A stretch of DNA of 64,000 bases from the NCBI RefSeq assembly GCF_050947875.1, contig NC_134573.1, positions 71,487,315 through 71,551,314 on the forward strand. The letters run 5' to 3'. The notes under the pieces are model-generated. The model saw only the letters and a list, made by a program, of their open reading frames with translations, was not told where the DNA came from and searched no databases. A program made the position numbers and the translations under genes. How positions within the stretch are numbered: position 1 is the stretch's first letter; each line of letters opens with the position of its first letter. Shown here piece after piece: positions 25,128 through 35,397 of this stretch. This DNA is from Dermacentor variabilis. Taxonomy: Eukaryota; Arthropoda; Arachnida; Ixodida; Ixodidae.

Positions 25128-26210
25128 TAGGAGCGGTTCGGTGCAGGAGAATCAGCGGCGGCGTTATCGGAGCGTGCGGCATAGGGACGAGACGGGCCAC
25201 CTGGGGGGCGAGAGTAGGCAGTATAAGTAGGCCGGGTCGGGGAACTCCAGCGACTTCGACAGTGCCGAGAAATGTGCCCGATTCGATGGCAGTGGAAACG
25301 AATAGGCTTGTCGTCAGCAGTGCGCCATTCAGATGGGTTGCGGAAAACTGGAGGGTAAGAAGATGCGGGACGGGGCGGAATCGAAGAAGCCGGGCGGGTA
25401 TCAGGACGATGGGCCGAGCAGATGGTGTGAAGATCCATGTTTTCGAACTCTTGGCGGACAACTGCCTGGATCAGTGAGACCGTGACTGCAGATGTGTTGG
25501 TGGGACTGGAGTCGAAGGCAGCCGGATAGGCGGCCTCGATCTCACGCCGGACGATCCTGGTAACATCGGCAGTGTTGTTGGGACGAGGAGTGTCGGCACA
25601 GGAAGATGTCGCTGGGGTGTTGGGCAGACGGGCAAAATGCTGGTCAATACGTCGGCTTTTAGCGAGTTCCAGGCGGCGGCACTCTTTTATAACAGCATCC
25701 ACCGTCGCTACGTTGTTGCAAACGAGCAAGTTGAAGGCGTCATCGGCAATGCCTTTGAGGATGTGGGCAACCTTGTCGGACTCATTCATGTGGGTGTCAA
25801 CTTTGCGGCACAGAGCCAAGACGTCCTGAATGTACGTGACATATGGCTCTGTTGACGTCTGCACATGGCCGGAAAGGGCCTTCTGCGCGGCAAGTTGGTG
25901 ATCGTAGGGGTTGCGGAACAAGTCTCGAAGCTCTGTCTTAAGTGAATCCCAACTGGTGAGCTCATCTTCGTGCGTGCGATACCAAACTCTAGGTGTGCCA
26001 CCGAGGTAAAAGACTACGTTGGCGAACATAATAGTAGGGTCCCACCGGTTATTGCGGCTGACGTGTCAGGCTGATCCAGTCATCGACGTCTTCCCCATCT
26101 TTGCCCAAGAATACGCCAGGATCACGGGGAGCGGGGAGAGTGATGTAGGTCGTCGAGGTGGCAGCAGGTGTCGGAGCCGGCGGAGTCGGGTTGTCGTCGC
26201 CGTGAGCCAT
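25025..26210 (-). pseudogene. gypsy gag, frameshifted near its start
   Basis: Gag would form the capsid and bind genomic RNA. The start M-A-H-G-D-D lies at 26210, about 75 bases inside the 5' LTR. A D-P-G-V-F-L-G-K-D-G-E-D segment follows, and the homologous reading then jumps frame around 26062-26072, where a short deletion is likely. The main frame runs to 25025 with capsid-like sequence (FYLGGTPRVWYRTHEDEL). Near its end is a C-terminal zinc knuckle, F-H-C-H-R-I-G-H-I-S-R-H-C. The first Cys expected three residues before the visible Cys is Arg (codon CGT), so the knuckle lacks one ligand. The C terminus is Arg/Ser/Pro rich, typical for nucleic-acid binding. Confidence 0.83.
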
Positions 26211-26284
26211 GAAGGAAGGCTCGACGTACCGTCCACTGCGAAGCTCCGTGACGAGGTACAGGAAACGTCCACCTCCACCAGATA

Positions 26285-26444
26285 TGTTACGTAGCAAGAC
26301 GCAAACGAAAAGCGATGTACAAGCATATTTACAAGAAAATACGCTGCGCTTGGCAAAGAGGCAACAGCCCGCGCTAGCTTCTAATCGTCGGGGTCGTCTT
26401 CTTACTGCTCGGCTCTTCGTCATTGGAAATACTATCCCGTAGCA
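26285..26444 (-). repeat. 5' LTR of the gypsy element
   Basis: The 160-bp LTR carries promoter and first polyadenylation functions in this element type. On the minus strand it is followed after four bases (TATC) by TGGTGGAGGTGGACG, a candidate tRNA primer site because it begins TGG; I could not assign the tRNA. Confidence 0.92.
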
Positions 26445-26667
26445 ATATATAGCACGGGTATACAACTTTTTCCTGATATCGAAAGGAACGTCGTTTCCCG
26501 GTGGACGATATCGCGTGCTCTCCATTGTTGTCACACAACGTAGAGCTAAAGCGAGAACGACCTTATGGAAGCTGAAAAGGATATTCTAGGCGTACACGTA
26601 GGATACTTCAGAGCTCGTATGCGCAGGTGGCCCCGTACCTGGTATCCACAGCTTGTCATCGACGCAA

Positions 26668-26896
26668 CCCGTCGCGGTAGCTCATTGAATATGTCGCTCC
26701 GCTGCTGAGCACGCGGTTGCGGGTTCAGTCCCAGCCGCGACGGCCGCATTGTGTTGAAGCCGAAGTGCAAAACGCCCGTTTACCGTTGCACCGGCAGCGT
26801 GTTACAGAGTCCCAGGTCGTCAAAAGTGATTACGAGGCTACAAATACGGTGTGCCTCTTAATCGTGGTTTTGGCACGTAAAAGCTGACAATATTTT
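26668..26896 (+). repeat. tRNA-Ser-like SINE (Ruka-like), diverged copy
   Basis: It starts CCCGTCGCGGTAGCTCA, contains GAGCACGCGGTTGCGGGTTC (an RNA polymerase III B-box-like word), then CGGCCGCA, and ends in the family's signature TTTTGGCACGTAAAA. It matches the better copy at 40091-40330 segment by segment with many differences. It sits just outside the gypsy 5' LTR. Confidence 0.8.
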
Positions 26897-28284
26897 TTGT
26901 CATCGCAGCAGTGCCCGTTTTAAACGAAACAGCGCAGAAGACGGGACAAGGCAATTGGTAAACAGACATCGAGCGCTGATTGTTGTCCCGTTTTTTTCTT
27001 TGCGCTGTTTCGTTCAAAGATGTTGCCTTGCCAACTACCCTGGATTCAGGACGTAGAGCCTGTTCCTTTATCGCGTCGATCGCTGTCATGAGTGGCGCGC
27101 ACTAGAGAACGACAGCCAAAATGGGAACGCTCTTTCGTAAAAGAAAATATAAAACATGGAAGTTTACATGTATATAGTGGACCGAATGAGAAAGGCGAAC
27201 CCGAACGCGTAGAATGACATCCAGTGCACGCATGCACGCCTACGAATCGATAAACGCACGCCAAACACAGATGCGCATCAATACATCCGCAAAACACACA
27301 TGACTCGGCTGCACAAGCAAGGCACATATGGCCATGAATACAAGCGCAAAGCACACATGCATATGTAAAACACAAACTCTTTTTTAAAAACAGACACTCG
27401 AACCTCAGAAATACTGTGGAGAGGCTATATCTGACTGCAGTCTTGCGAACAGGGCAGCTGGCATTCGTGGCGTCCGAGTTCCTTTGATCAGGTTTTGTCG
27501 ACGAGACTTCAAAACTCAGCAAGCCTTGCATTCCACTGCAGCTCTTGGACGCGTCTATGTGCGTGAAGTGCTCGAGCAGCGTCGGCGGCTTATCCGTACT
27601 CGGATTGTTTGCGCACAGGCAAGATAGGAGAGTGAGGAGTGCGGGCTAACCAATGTTTCCCGGGCGGTCCTGCCGCATGGAATGCACGCTCGAAGTAATG
27701 CCGTTCCCATTAGTGAAGTGTCGGACACAACAAGGCTGTTACATTATACCTTGGCGGCACAACGGCTGAATTGACACAGTAGTTACGTATATGAAAGTAA
27801 CAGGCTACTGCTTTGAAGGTGAGGAGACAGCCACGTCGGTTGTACCGTCTCTGTTTATTCGAGGGTTTCGAGGCAGAACACACACTGCGATGAGATGAAA
27901 ACGTTGCCAGGGTTGCAGTGGCACTGTTACTGAAATGGACTCGCGTGCTACATGTTCGCCACGAGGGGATCTAATGGGGCTTCCACAAAGGCGTCAGCTG
28001 CCAATTTCAGTTCACGGAGGAGCCGATAGAGATATTCAGATTATTATCACGAGGAGATATAACGCATTTTTTTACAGTGATATGCGAATGGCATGCCTCG
28101 TTGTTCAAATAAGGAGCTTGCATGTGTTGGGGTAACAACATTGTTTCGGCATTATGTTGTCTTCAGTGACATGCTTGAGTTGCTAGTGACTCGAAATGTC
28201 ACGCCATGCAAAATGTAGTAGTAGTCTTCCTTGTACTGTCCACATGTATGCCAGGAGTGGAAACTGAAAAGTGACGAACGTGTG
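26897..28284. other. non-coding stretch, CA-rich in part
   Basis: No gene recognised. The segment 27200-27370 is rich in ACACA and GCAC words and yields a Cys-rich minus frame (27046-27531) that I regard as a composition artefact. Confidence 0.45.
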
Positions 28285-28370
28285 GAATGAATGAATGAAT
28301 GAATGAATGTGTAGTGTTTCGTGGCGCAAGGGCCAAGTATGGCCAAAGAGCGCCATGACTGATGACAGGA
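28285..28370 (-). repeat. LINE 3' tail ending in (ATTC)n
   Basis: On the minus strand a GGCGCTCTTTGGCCAT stretch leads through TTGCGCCACGAAACACTACA into four to five ATTC units. It resembles the short 3' ends of tick LINEs that finish in tetranucleotide repeats. Only the tail is recognisable; the insertion is presumably heavily 5'-truncated. Confidence 0.55.
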
Positions 28371-29965
28371 ACGTGTGGGGAACCGCTGTTTTCTTAAGAG
28401 AATTGGTGCGAATGGAAACGCCTTGTGTGCGTTTGTTTCTACTTGACACACGTCCACTCCAAAGATTACACGAGCAACCCAGCTGTACTTGTTGAGTTCA
28501 TATAAAACATGCACCTTTGGGGAGCATTTTAGTGCTAATCTACATTGTAGTTTTGTTTCTTTGTAAGGTTACGGCTGTCATTTTCCCTTTTACTGCTGGC
28601 TGTGGGACCTCCCGCTTTCTTTCGAGTTTACTTATTATCCTAAATGGTTGCTTACTCAAAAATTCTCCAAATCTAACATCTAGGATATCTTATACAACTA
28701 TGAAGTGAACAGTATATTCAAATTTTTGGCGAAAATTAGTCTGGTAAGTTGACATGATGATGAAGTCGTGGTCCCCGACCGAGTAAAGTTATAAAAAAGA
28801 GATGTATCGGAGCCCGAACGGGCTACTCGGTGACATTCAGAGTGTTACCAAAGCACTCGTAGCATCGCCATGCAGTGAATGACTACAGTGAAATAACTAC
28901 AGTGAGAGTGTGTCGAATGCGCTTAGGTTGAATTAGGCCTTTCAGCACTCCTCCTAGGAGGAAGGTAGTTCTGTCATCCATCTGTACATCTTTCGTTATA
29001 TTCACGTGCACCTTCTACGCGTATGGAATCGTACAATGCCAACATGACTGCTTTTGTTTCCAGCGAGCCTCTAATACTTTATTGTCGAATCAATTTGGCG
29101 GACAGTGTGATGCCTGCATGACTTGAGGGAAGTGTTGCATTGAATCAACCAACATTTACGTCCTGGTTTGTTTGTTCTTGCTCTCGGTAGTTTTGAACAT
29201 GGTATCGCTCGTCCATTACGCTTTCCTTTCCTGTAGTTTTTCGGTCACAATCGATTTCAGTCAGCTACTTCGCGAGCTCGTTTTCCTGCAATTTCTTGCG
29301 CCCAGGATATAAATGGTGCACCATTTTTTTTTTACTTTGTCGAACTCTGACTGAGGTATCAGTGCGGATTGTGCTGTTTGTATTGAACGTGGGGCGTAGC
29401 GATAAACGGGCACCTGGCGACAGTCGTAGGGAGCATTGAGTCGGTGCCTCGACGGATACAAAGCACGAGGTATCGCAACATATTGCTCTCCGATATGACG
29501 TCAGCTCACCGACGTGTTTATCAGGGGCAGGCTTTCTTATGCAAATGTATGTGTAGCGTACGGGGTAATTGTCGCGGCGACCCTGCTTGCATGGGGAATT
29601 TGGTGGTTTCCAGAACAATGCTCACATCCTGTGCGATTTCTGGGCATCCGTCCGGGTGAGCCTGGCCAAACGCATTCGCCCGTCGGCCTGCGACACTAAA
29701 ATAATAGCCGGCGGACTTGTCCCACGATCGCAAATACCTACTTTGTTATGAGTACACCGGCTACTCCGTGCCTTCACAATATATGTCACTTCGCCGCGCG
29801 GTGTCGTTCCCGTGGCACTTCTCTCTCAAACTGCGCCTGCGCCAGTAGTACCACACTAACGTTTCAGCTCATTGGAATCGCTCCAACTGTCATAGATTTC
29901 GTGGTGCAACGGTGCATGGAGAGTTTTGGGGAGGAAGGGGGAGGGGCGCCTTTCCTTTTTTTTCA
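28371..29965. other. non-coding stretch in putative intron 1
   Basis: No gene or element recognised. Overlapping frames around 29261-29751 on both strands reflect locally higher GC and lack motifs. Confidence 0.5.
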
Positions 29966-29966
29966 T

Positions 29967-30139
29967 AGCTGCTCTCTTAATTAAGCTGTAATGAATACGA
30001 CGATGACGACACAGCACAATGTAATTACGTGCGGTGGAGCTTGTTTACGGGCACATTGTTTACGGCTGCTGCCTTAATTAGGCTGTAATGAGTGCGATAA
30101 TGCAACACAGCGCAATGTAATTACGTGTGGTAGAGATTG
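29967..30139. repeat. diverged tandem duplication, two copies about 97 bp apart
   Basis: Copy 1 (about 29967-30043) and copy 2 (about 30064-30139) share GCTGC, then CTTAATTA, GCTGTAATGA, ACACAGC, CAATGTAATTACGTG and GGTAGAG-like words in the same order. The duplication ends about 66 bases before candidate exon 2 of the M13 gene. It does not extend into the exon. Confidence 0.8.
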
Positions 30140-30205
30140 AAATAGGCGTATTCGCTGTGTTCCTCTTTTTTCTTCTGACGTTCTTCTATCTATCTATTCT
30201 CACAG

Positions 30206-30274
30206 ACGCAATTACAGCCGGGAACTCCCGTCAGCAACGGGGCGGGGGCCGTCTACATTTCCCGAGCGTATCAG
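30206..30274 (+). CDS. candidate exon 2 of the M13 peptidase (cytoplasmic tail)
   Basis: A strong pyrimidine tract (about 30167-30200) leads to CTCACAG at 30205, and the exon ends TATCAG|GTGAGA at 30274. It is 69 bases (23 codons) long, open, and phase 0 at both ends. A second acceptor 12 bases further in (ATTACAG, 30217) would give 57 bases, also phase 0. The peptide contains P-G-T-P-V-S-N-G, matching P-G-D-H-V-T-N-G in the next candidate exon at 31928. Both would encode part of the polar cytoplasmic tail upstream of the membrane anchor in 33259-35397. This is an inference from splice signals, phase and internal similarity. Confidence 0.5.
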
Positions 30275-31927
30275 GTGAGACACCTGGTGGCGACAAACGT
30301 TGTTGACCACGCGTTCTCTGCTGTGGGCAGTAAGCACAGCTGCGTGCAGTGTTGCAATGGACTGCAGGAATGCGCCTTCTGACGAAGCCCGCGTCGGCTG
30401 GGGTGCGTCTGCCGGGAAATTCCAAAATAAGGAGATAGAGCGAGAAAAAAGAAAAGTAGCTCCCAACAGGCGAGAGACTCCGTGGATCTGACATGACCGC
30501 TTAGCACAAACGCTGTGCAACTTTCCTGACGAGAGACCACCGTTAATTTCAACCCGAAAAAAAAAAAAGGAATCGCGTCAAGTGCGGTCACAACGCGCCC
30601 AACATTGCCAGCCGAACATGGTCGTCGTCACGCTTGCGGTATTTATGTCAAATAAAAATTGCTACGAGACAGCACTCGTGCTTTATTTCCAAATGAGCGA
30701 GTCTAAAAAGGCGATCGTAAATTGTGGTTATCTATAATGTATGCCACTTACATTTGCGAACAAGATTAGTAGCTGATTTTTCACGACCTTCTTTATTGCT
30801 GCCAGAGCGCTCAGAAAGGGTCGGGGCCGGGCGCGTTTTAGTGTGCAAACGAGAGACAGAGACAACCCTGCAAGGTAGTTAAGGTATCATGCAACAGGCG
30901 ATGGAAAGGCTGCAATGCGTGTAATACGCAGAACATTAGTGAATAATATCTCGCTTGAGGTACGAGAAACAAATGGAACTAGTATATCCACCTAGTGCGT
31001 AGTACAGATAAGAGTCACGGAACTAGTGCGAGGAAGGTGGGATGGAGGCGAAGCTGACTGATAACGAGGAGGGGTGACATAGAAGAATTTACGAGGAAAT
31101 AAAACATTTTTTATAGCTATTTGAAACGCTTCATTCCCAGAATGCAGCTCAAGAATAGCATACGAGCAAGAATAGAGGGCTTCAAATGTGTGTTCTTTTC
31201 TGACTGTTCTTGTTCATGTCGCGCTAAATTTAAGTAACTATAATTTCCGGCATGAGGTGCTTCTGATTCACTCCGAACGGAGGTGATATCACTTCTGCAC
31301 GGGACACCTATAACATGCAGTGAGCCTATCAGGCCGATGATGACGAATATGTGATATACTGTCATAATGATGCTATATAGTACATGAACGCATTCTCCAA
31401 TAGAAAACAAAACTGGTAAAGAATATCTGTGTGCTCTCACACTTCTCACACCTACATTTTTGGTACATACTGCCATAAAAACGATAAGGCGAAATATTGC
31501 GCACAGTTAAATCTGGCTCAGCGATTTCTCTCGAAATAATAATAAAATCCGAGAAACGCGGAAGATGTCAGACTAAAAAAATCATTCTTGAGCAGGGCTT
31601 ATGACCTATACAGTATGTGTAGTATTTAATGATATCAGATGCGGGGGGGGGAGGGGGTGAATTCTGGGCCACTGCAGCCTCACTATTGTGCTTAACGAAC
31701 GTTTGTATAAAACTGCTGCCGATTTGTAAACGCTTCTGAGCTCCTTTGTTGCAGACAGGTTCCGCTAGAGTGGGTAAACCACCTGCTTTCGATACTCGCA
31801 ACGCGCCTGCTTTAGACGAATTTAGACAGACGGTATTTTAGTACCCTTTTTTCCGTGATTAGCTTGAAGCGCGGGGCACTTAACGTGACAGCTAAGACTG
31901 TTTTCATTTCCTCTGCTTCCGTTGCAG
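30275..31927. other. putative intron 2 of the M13 gene
   Basis: It starts GTGAGA and ends in TTTCCTCTGCTTCCGTTGCAG. No coding or repeat feature was recognised inside. A G-rich run lies at about 31641-31655. Confidence 0.45.
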
Positions 31928-31990
31928 CCTGGAGATCACGTGACCAACGGCACTCGAGGAATCTTCACCGTCAGCGGTCAACTGGACCGA
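31928..31990 (+). CDS. candidate exon 3 of the M13 peptidase (cytoplasmic tail)
   Basis: A good acceptor (TTCCTCTGCTTCCGTTGCAG) and a consensus donor (CGA|GTGAGT) bound a 63-base open segment of 21 codons, phase 0 on both sides. It begins P-G-D-H-V-T-N-G and ends Q-L-D-R. The Pro-Gly and Val-x-Asn-Gly residues align with the exon at 30206-30274, so the two exons look like an old duplication. They could be used in series or as alternatives. The next exon at 33259 starts in phase 0, so splicing would keep the frame. Confidence 0.58.
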
Positions 31991-33258
31991 GTGAGTGTGT
32001 GATTTAAAGTGGAAGCTAGCACTCTTGTGAAACTCTTGTGCAACTCTGTATTGTTGTGCGCACTATACTTCTGCTTGCTCAAACGACTAAGCATCACGAG
32101 TCTTCGTTTTATGCACCATAGTGAAGCTCTTGTGTGCCCGAGGGTGGCACCGCAATAGTGCGAGCATCTGCGAGCATGAGTGACGTGAATAAAGAATAAA
32201 ATAAAGGGTAAGCAATGACTGCACTGCAGAGGAGACGATGCGTGATTTGTCGCATTTTTAGCAGTGCTTGTAGGAGAGAGATTTTAGAGAACACGCACGT
32301 CGCGATTTCTCGTCACACAGGATACATTTTAATATATTGTGGTTTATGCTAAGAGGCCAAATAGCTCGAACAGACGACCTATTGGATGCGCAGTGACATC
32401 ATCCACGGTTACCGTTTTGCGTACACTTGATTTCTTTAAGCCCAATTCGTATTCTCCAGTTTTATTTAATGTTTAGCGGCAGTACGCACTGGTAGTACAA
32501 TCCGTACTTGAAAAGGACCTCTATTAAAGACGCAAATAGGGAAAAGCAAGCATGAGATAGAAAATGGAGAGCTGAATATTCATTATTGCATACTGTCGTT
32601 TTATTTTTCAGCGTTTGCCGCTTTCGCTCTCTCACGTTCGTCTGCGTACTTCGTACAAAACTAATACAAAATGTGCTGCATCGCACACTAAAAGGCAACA
32701 TGAAAGCAAGTCCTTCGCTCATCGCATAATAAGTCTTTTTGCACTATGTAGTGCGAGCCAGCGCATAATTGTGCAAATGCCTTTAAATTGGACTGAAAAT
32801 TAGAGTACCTGCTAAGCAATATCCGTCCACAGGTGATTGAGAACAAACAAATAAAAATCACACTTGGAGAAACTCCACCGTCAGACTTCTCCGAGGCTAT
32901 CGAAGAAAATGAACCGCTTTCGTGTGCACGTCTAAACGCTGAAACAGAAGAGTAAAAAAAGCACAGCGAATGCAGATCTTTTCTTTTGTGGTAGCAGACC
33001 TCAGTGTGTGCACAGCTTTCTCTCATAGAGCGCCGCTTCTCCTTTTGTTGCCTGCAACAGCTGCTTCGAGTGTGCAAAAAGCAGGGGGGGGGGGGTAGCG
33101 ACGTAGTGCTGCACTCGCGAGCTCACTCATAGCGCGCGGCTGACATCAGCAGGAAGCTCGGAGCTCCAAGAGTTTCATTAAGGGCGCTCTGAATAACATG
33201 TTGATTTTTCCGCTAGCTGCGCTCTTTTTACATACGTGGCTCTCGTTTTTCAACGCAG
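31991..33258. other. putative intron 3 of the M13 gene
   Basis: It starts GTGAGTGTGTG and ends CTCGTTTTTCAACGCAG. It contains a G run of about 13 bases (around 33083-33097). I see no coding feature or recognisable transposon. Confidence 0.5.
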
Positions 33259-35397
33259 GAATCGCAGCGTGTCAGCGGGCCCGCAAAGAGGAAGTGCTGC
33301 GGAAAGAAGGCCATGGTCGCGGCAGGCGTCATCGCGACTCTCTTAGTGCTCACTGCAGCGGCCCTGGGTACAGTGTTCGGCCTGGACCTGGTGCCCGTGC
33401 GCAGCGATCATCACGCCGAACCTGCGACCGGGCCCGCAGTACTGCCGGGACCGCCGTGCGGCACCGAACAGTGCCAGGCCGTGTCGGACTTGTACAACCG
33501 GTCGCTGTCGCCCAAGTACGACGCTTGCCACGACTTCCACAAACACGTGTGCACGCGATGGAAGCTGGCCCCGAGCTCGAGGCTGACCAGCGTGTTCGGT
33601 CAGCAGGCTCTGTGGATCAGGAGGTCGGTGATCGGCGCCCTGCGAAACACGTCGGTGCCCATGGACGGCCAGACGGCCGTGCAGAAGGCGGCCGGACTGT
33701 TCCAGTCCTGCGTGGATCTCTTCGGCGACGAAGAGCACGCCCCTTCGGGTCAGGACCCCAGCGCGGATATCGTCGGCTTCCTTCGTGGCCGCAATGCGAC
33801 GTTCGAGGTTCAGTCTGACGTGGACCCGGCGTACGTGATGCTCGATTTCCCGCTCACTTACGGCCTCCCGACGCTGTTCAACCTCAGGGTTGACACTATC
33901 CCGGGTAATGCGGAGCGTCTGCACTTAGTTCTCAGCATGCGGCGGTCTCTCTACGACGGGTACCGGGCAAGCGACCAGGCGATTGAACAACACCTCCGGT
34001 GGCTCGGGCTCGGCGACGATCTGATCCGCGATCTTGCACCGACGATAGGAACAATCGAGGAATATCTTATAAAGCTCGGAAGGGACGCGTACGAAGACGA
34101 GGCGCCGGACGCGAAGGAAAGGCTGGTTTTGCTGCTACGCACAATGGAAAAAGCCATCTTGAGCAAGAAAGGTGACAACTGGAACTACTACATGGGGAAC
34201 ATCACAAGCGCACTTTTACCTGGCGGACATTACGTCGCATTCCAGACACGATACCTGGTAACGTTCCTTGCGAAGGTTTTTCAGAAAATTACAGACCCGA
34301 ATCACCTTCGCCTCTGGATGAGCTTTGACCTGTCCAGGCAGTTGAGGCAAATGGTGCACGTCAGTCGTTCTGGTTCGTTTCAAATGAGCAGCCCCATTTC
34401 TCAGTGGGAAAACCGCTGCCTGAAGCACACGTCGAGAGTGATGCACACGGCGGCTTACGCCGCGTTCTACCACGCGTCGGTGACCACAGACACGGTGTCG
34501 AAGGCCGAAGAAATGGTGTCCAGCATCGCGGAGTCACTCAGGTCTCGAATAGCGGAGTCATCGTGGATGGAAGATGGCACGAGGGAGATAGCTGTGAGAA
34601 AACTGGTGAAGATGAAGAAGATAGTCGGCTACCCGGAAGGCGCGCAGGACGACGACTCCCTCGATCGCTATTACGAGGCGTACGAGAACGCGGGACGCTC
34701 GTTCGTGAGCAACTGGCTTAGCGCCTCACGGTCTACTAGCAGGAAGGCGTTGGAGAGCCTTTCGGAGCGTCCCGCCCCCGTGCGCGTCAACGATGACATG
34801 GCCCTGGTGAACGCCAAATATAAGCCGCCTCTCAACACCATGGTTGTGGGCATGGGGCTTTTGCTGCCTCCTTTCTTTGGTACGGTGCCGGCCGTCGACT
34901 ATGCCTCGGCAGGCCACCTCGCCGCGCACGAGATGATGCACGCGTTCGACGTATCCAACCGGCGTAGAGACGACAACAACGTCGAACGAGACTGGTGGAC
35001 GCCGGCGTCGAAGGCCGAGTATGACAAGCGCTCCATGTGCATCCGGAACTCCTACATGCCGATGGAGGAGGAGTTCAGCGAGCCGGACGACGTCACAGAT
35101 TCTGAAATAATGGCGGACTTCATCGGGCTGTCGGGACTCTACGACGCCTACCTCAGGGCAAAGGAGGCGCCTGGCGCTTCGTTGGAGCTGCAGGGACTGC
35201 CGGGAGTGACCAGCGACCAGTTGTTCTTCATAGCGTTCTGCTACAAGTGGTGCTCCAATTCTCGCCCTAGCGACCGTTATCCGGACTTCAGCGTAAGGTG
35301 TAACATGCCGTTGATGAACATGCCCGAGTTCGCGGCCGCCTTCAACTGCAGTGCCGAGTCTCAAATGAACCCGAAAGAAAAGTGCAGCTTCTGGTGA
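33259..35397 (+). CDS. neprilysin-like M13 zinc metallopeptidase, main exon
   Basis: M13 peptidases are type II membrane enzymes that cut short peptides outside the cell. From the internal Met at 33313 the frame is 694 codons. It stays open back to an acceptor (TTTTTCAACGCAG) at 33258, adding a tail with KRKCCGKK. Residue numbers below count from Met 33313. Residues 1-25 form the hydrophobic anchor. The M13 N-terminal Cys pattern follows (P-P-C-G-T-E-Q-C, later DACHDFHKHVC). N500-A501 matches the substrate-binding Asn-Ala. H539-E-M-M-H543 is the zinc motif. E598-I-M-A-D602 supplies the third zinc ligand and its partner Asp. D-Q-L-F-F-I-A-F and the terminal K-C-S-F-W are typical of the family. 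Arg662 aligns with the conserved Arg near the C terminus, but the conserved His about six residues before it is replaced (R-Y-P). Activity is therefore uncertain. Confidence 0.93.
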   Translation, partial: ESQRVSGPAKRKCCGKKAMVAAGVIATLLVLTAAALGTVFGLDLVPVRSDHHAEPATGPAVLPGPPCGTEQCQAVSDLYNRSLSPKYDACHDFHKHVCTRWKLAPSSRLTSVFGQQALWIRRSVIGALRNTSVPMDGQTAVQKAAGLFQSCVDLFGDEEHAPSGQDPSADIVGFLRGRNATFEVQSDVDPAYVMLDFPLTYGLPTLFNLRVDTIPGNAERLHLVLSMRRSLYDGYRASDQAIEQHLRWLGLGDDLIRDLAPTIGTIEEYLIKLGRDAYEDEAPDAKERLVLLLRTMEKAILSKKGDNWNYYMGNITSALLPGGHYVAFQTRYLVTFLAKVFQKITDPNHLRLWMSFDLSRQLRQMVHVSRSGSFQMSSPISQWENRCLKHTSRVMHTAAYAAFYHASVTTDTVSKAEEMVSSIAESLRSRIAESSWMEDGTREIAVRKLVKMKKIVGYPEGAQDDDSLDRYYEAYENAGRSFVSNWLSASRSTSRKALESLSERPAPVRVNDDMALVNAKYKPPLNTMVVGMGLLLPPFFGTVPAVDYASAGHLAAHEMMHAFDVSNRRRDDNNVERDWWTPASKAEYDKRSMCIRNSYMPMEEEFSEPDDVTDSEIMADFIGLSGLYDAYLRAKEAPGASLELQGLPGVTSDQLFFIAFCYKWCSNSRPSDRYPDFSVRCNMPLMNMPEFAAAFNCSAESQMNPKEKCSFW

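Larger units (their letters stand above)
21346..26448 (-). mobile_element. full-length Ty3/gypsy LTR retrotransposon with 4-bp target duplication
   Basis: Two direct 160-bp LTRs (21350-21509 and 26285-26444) flank gag and pol in minus orientation. Both LTRs start TGTTACG and end CGTAGCA, near-complementary termini bounded by TG and CA. The 4-bp word ATAT lies immediately outside both ends (21346-21349 and 26445-26448), as expected for a gypsy-type integrase. I count 8 differences between the two LTRs, about 95% identity, so the insertion is not brand new. Gene order gag, protease, reverse transcriptase, RNase H, integrase is the Ty3/gypsy order. No envelope gene and no chromodomain were seen. 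It carries several frame breaks and appears non-autonomous now. Confidence 0.93.

Noticed and set aside
27046..27531. Cys-rich 161-codon minus frame that could suggest a secreted peptide
   Set aside because: The Cys pattern follows from CA- and GCAC-rich low-complexity DNA; there is no credible signal peptide or conserved spacing.
33343..33924. 193-codon minus-strand frame and 206-codon +2 frame (33198-33818)
   Set aside because: Arg/His-rich shadows of the same M13 exon in other frames.
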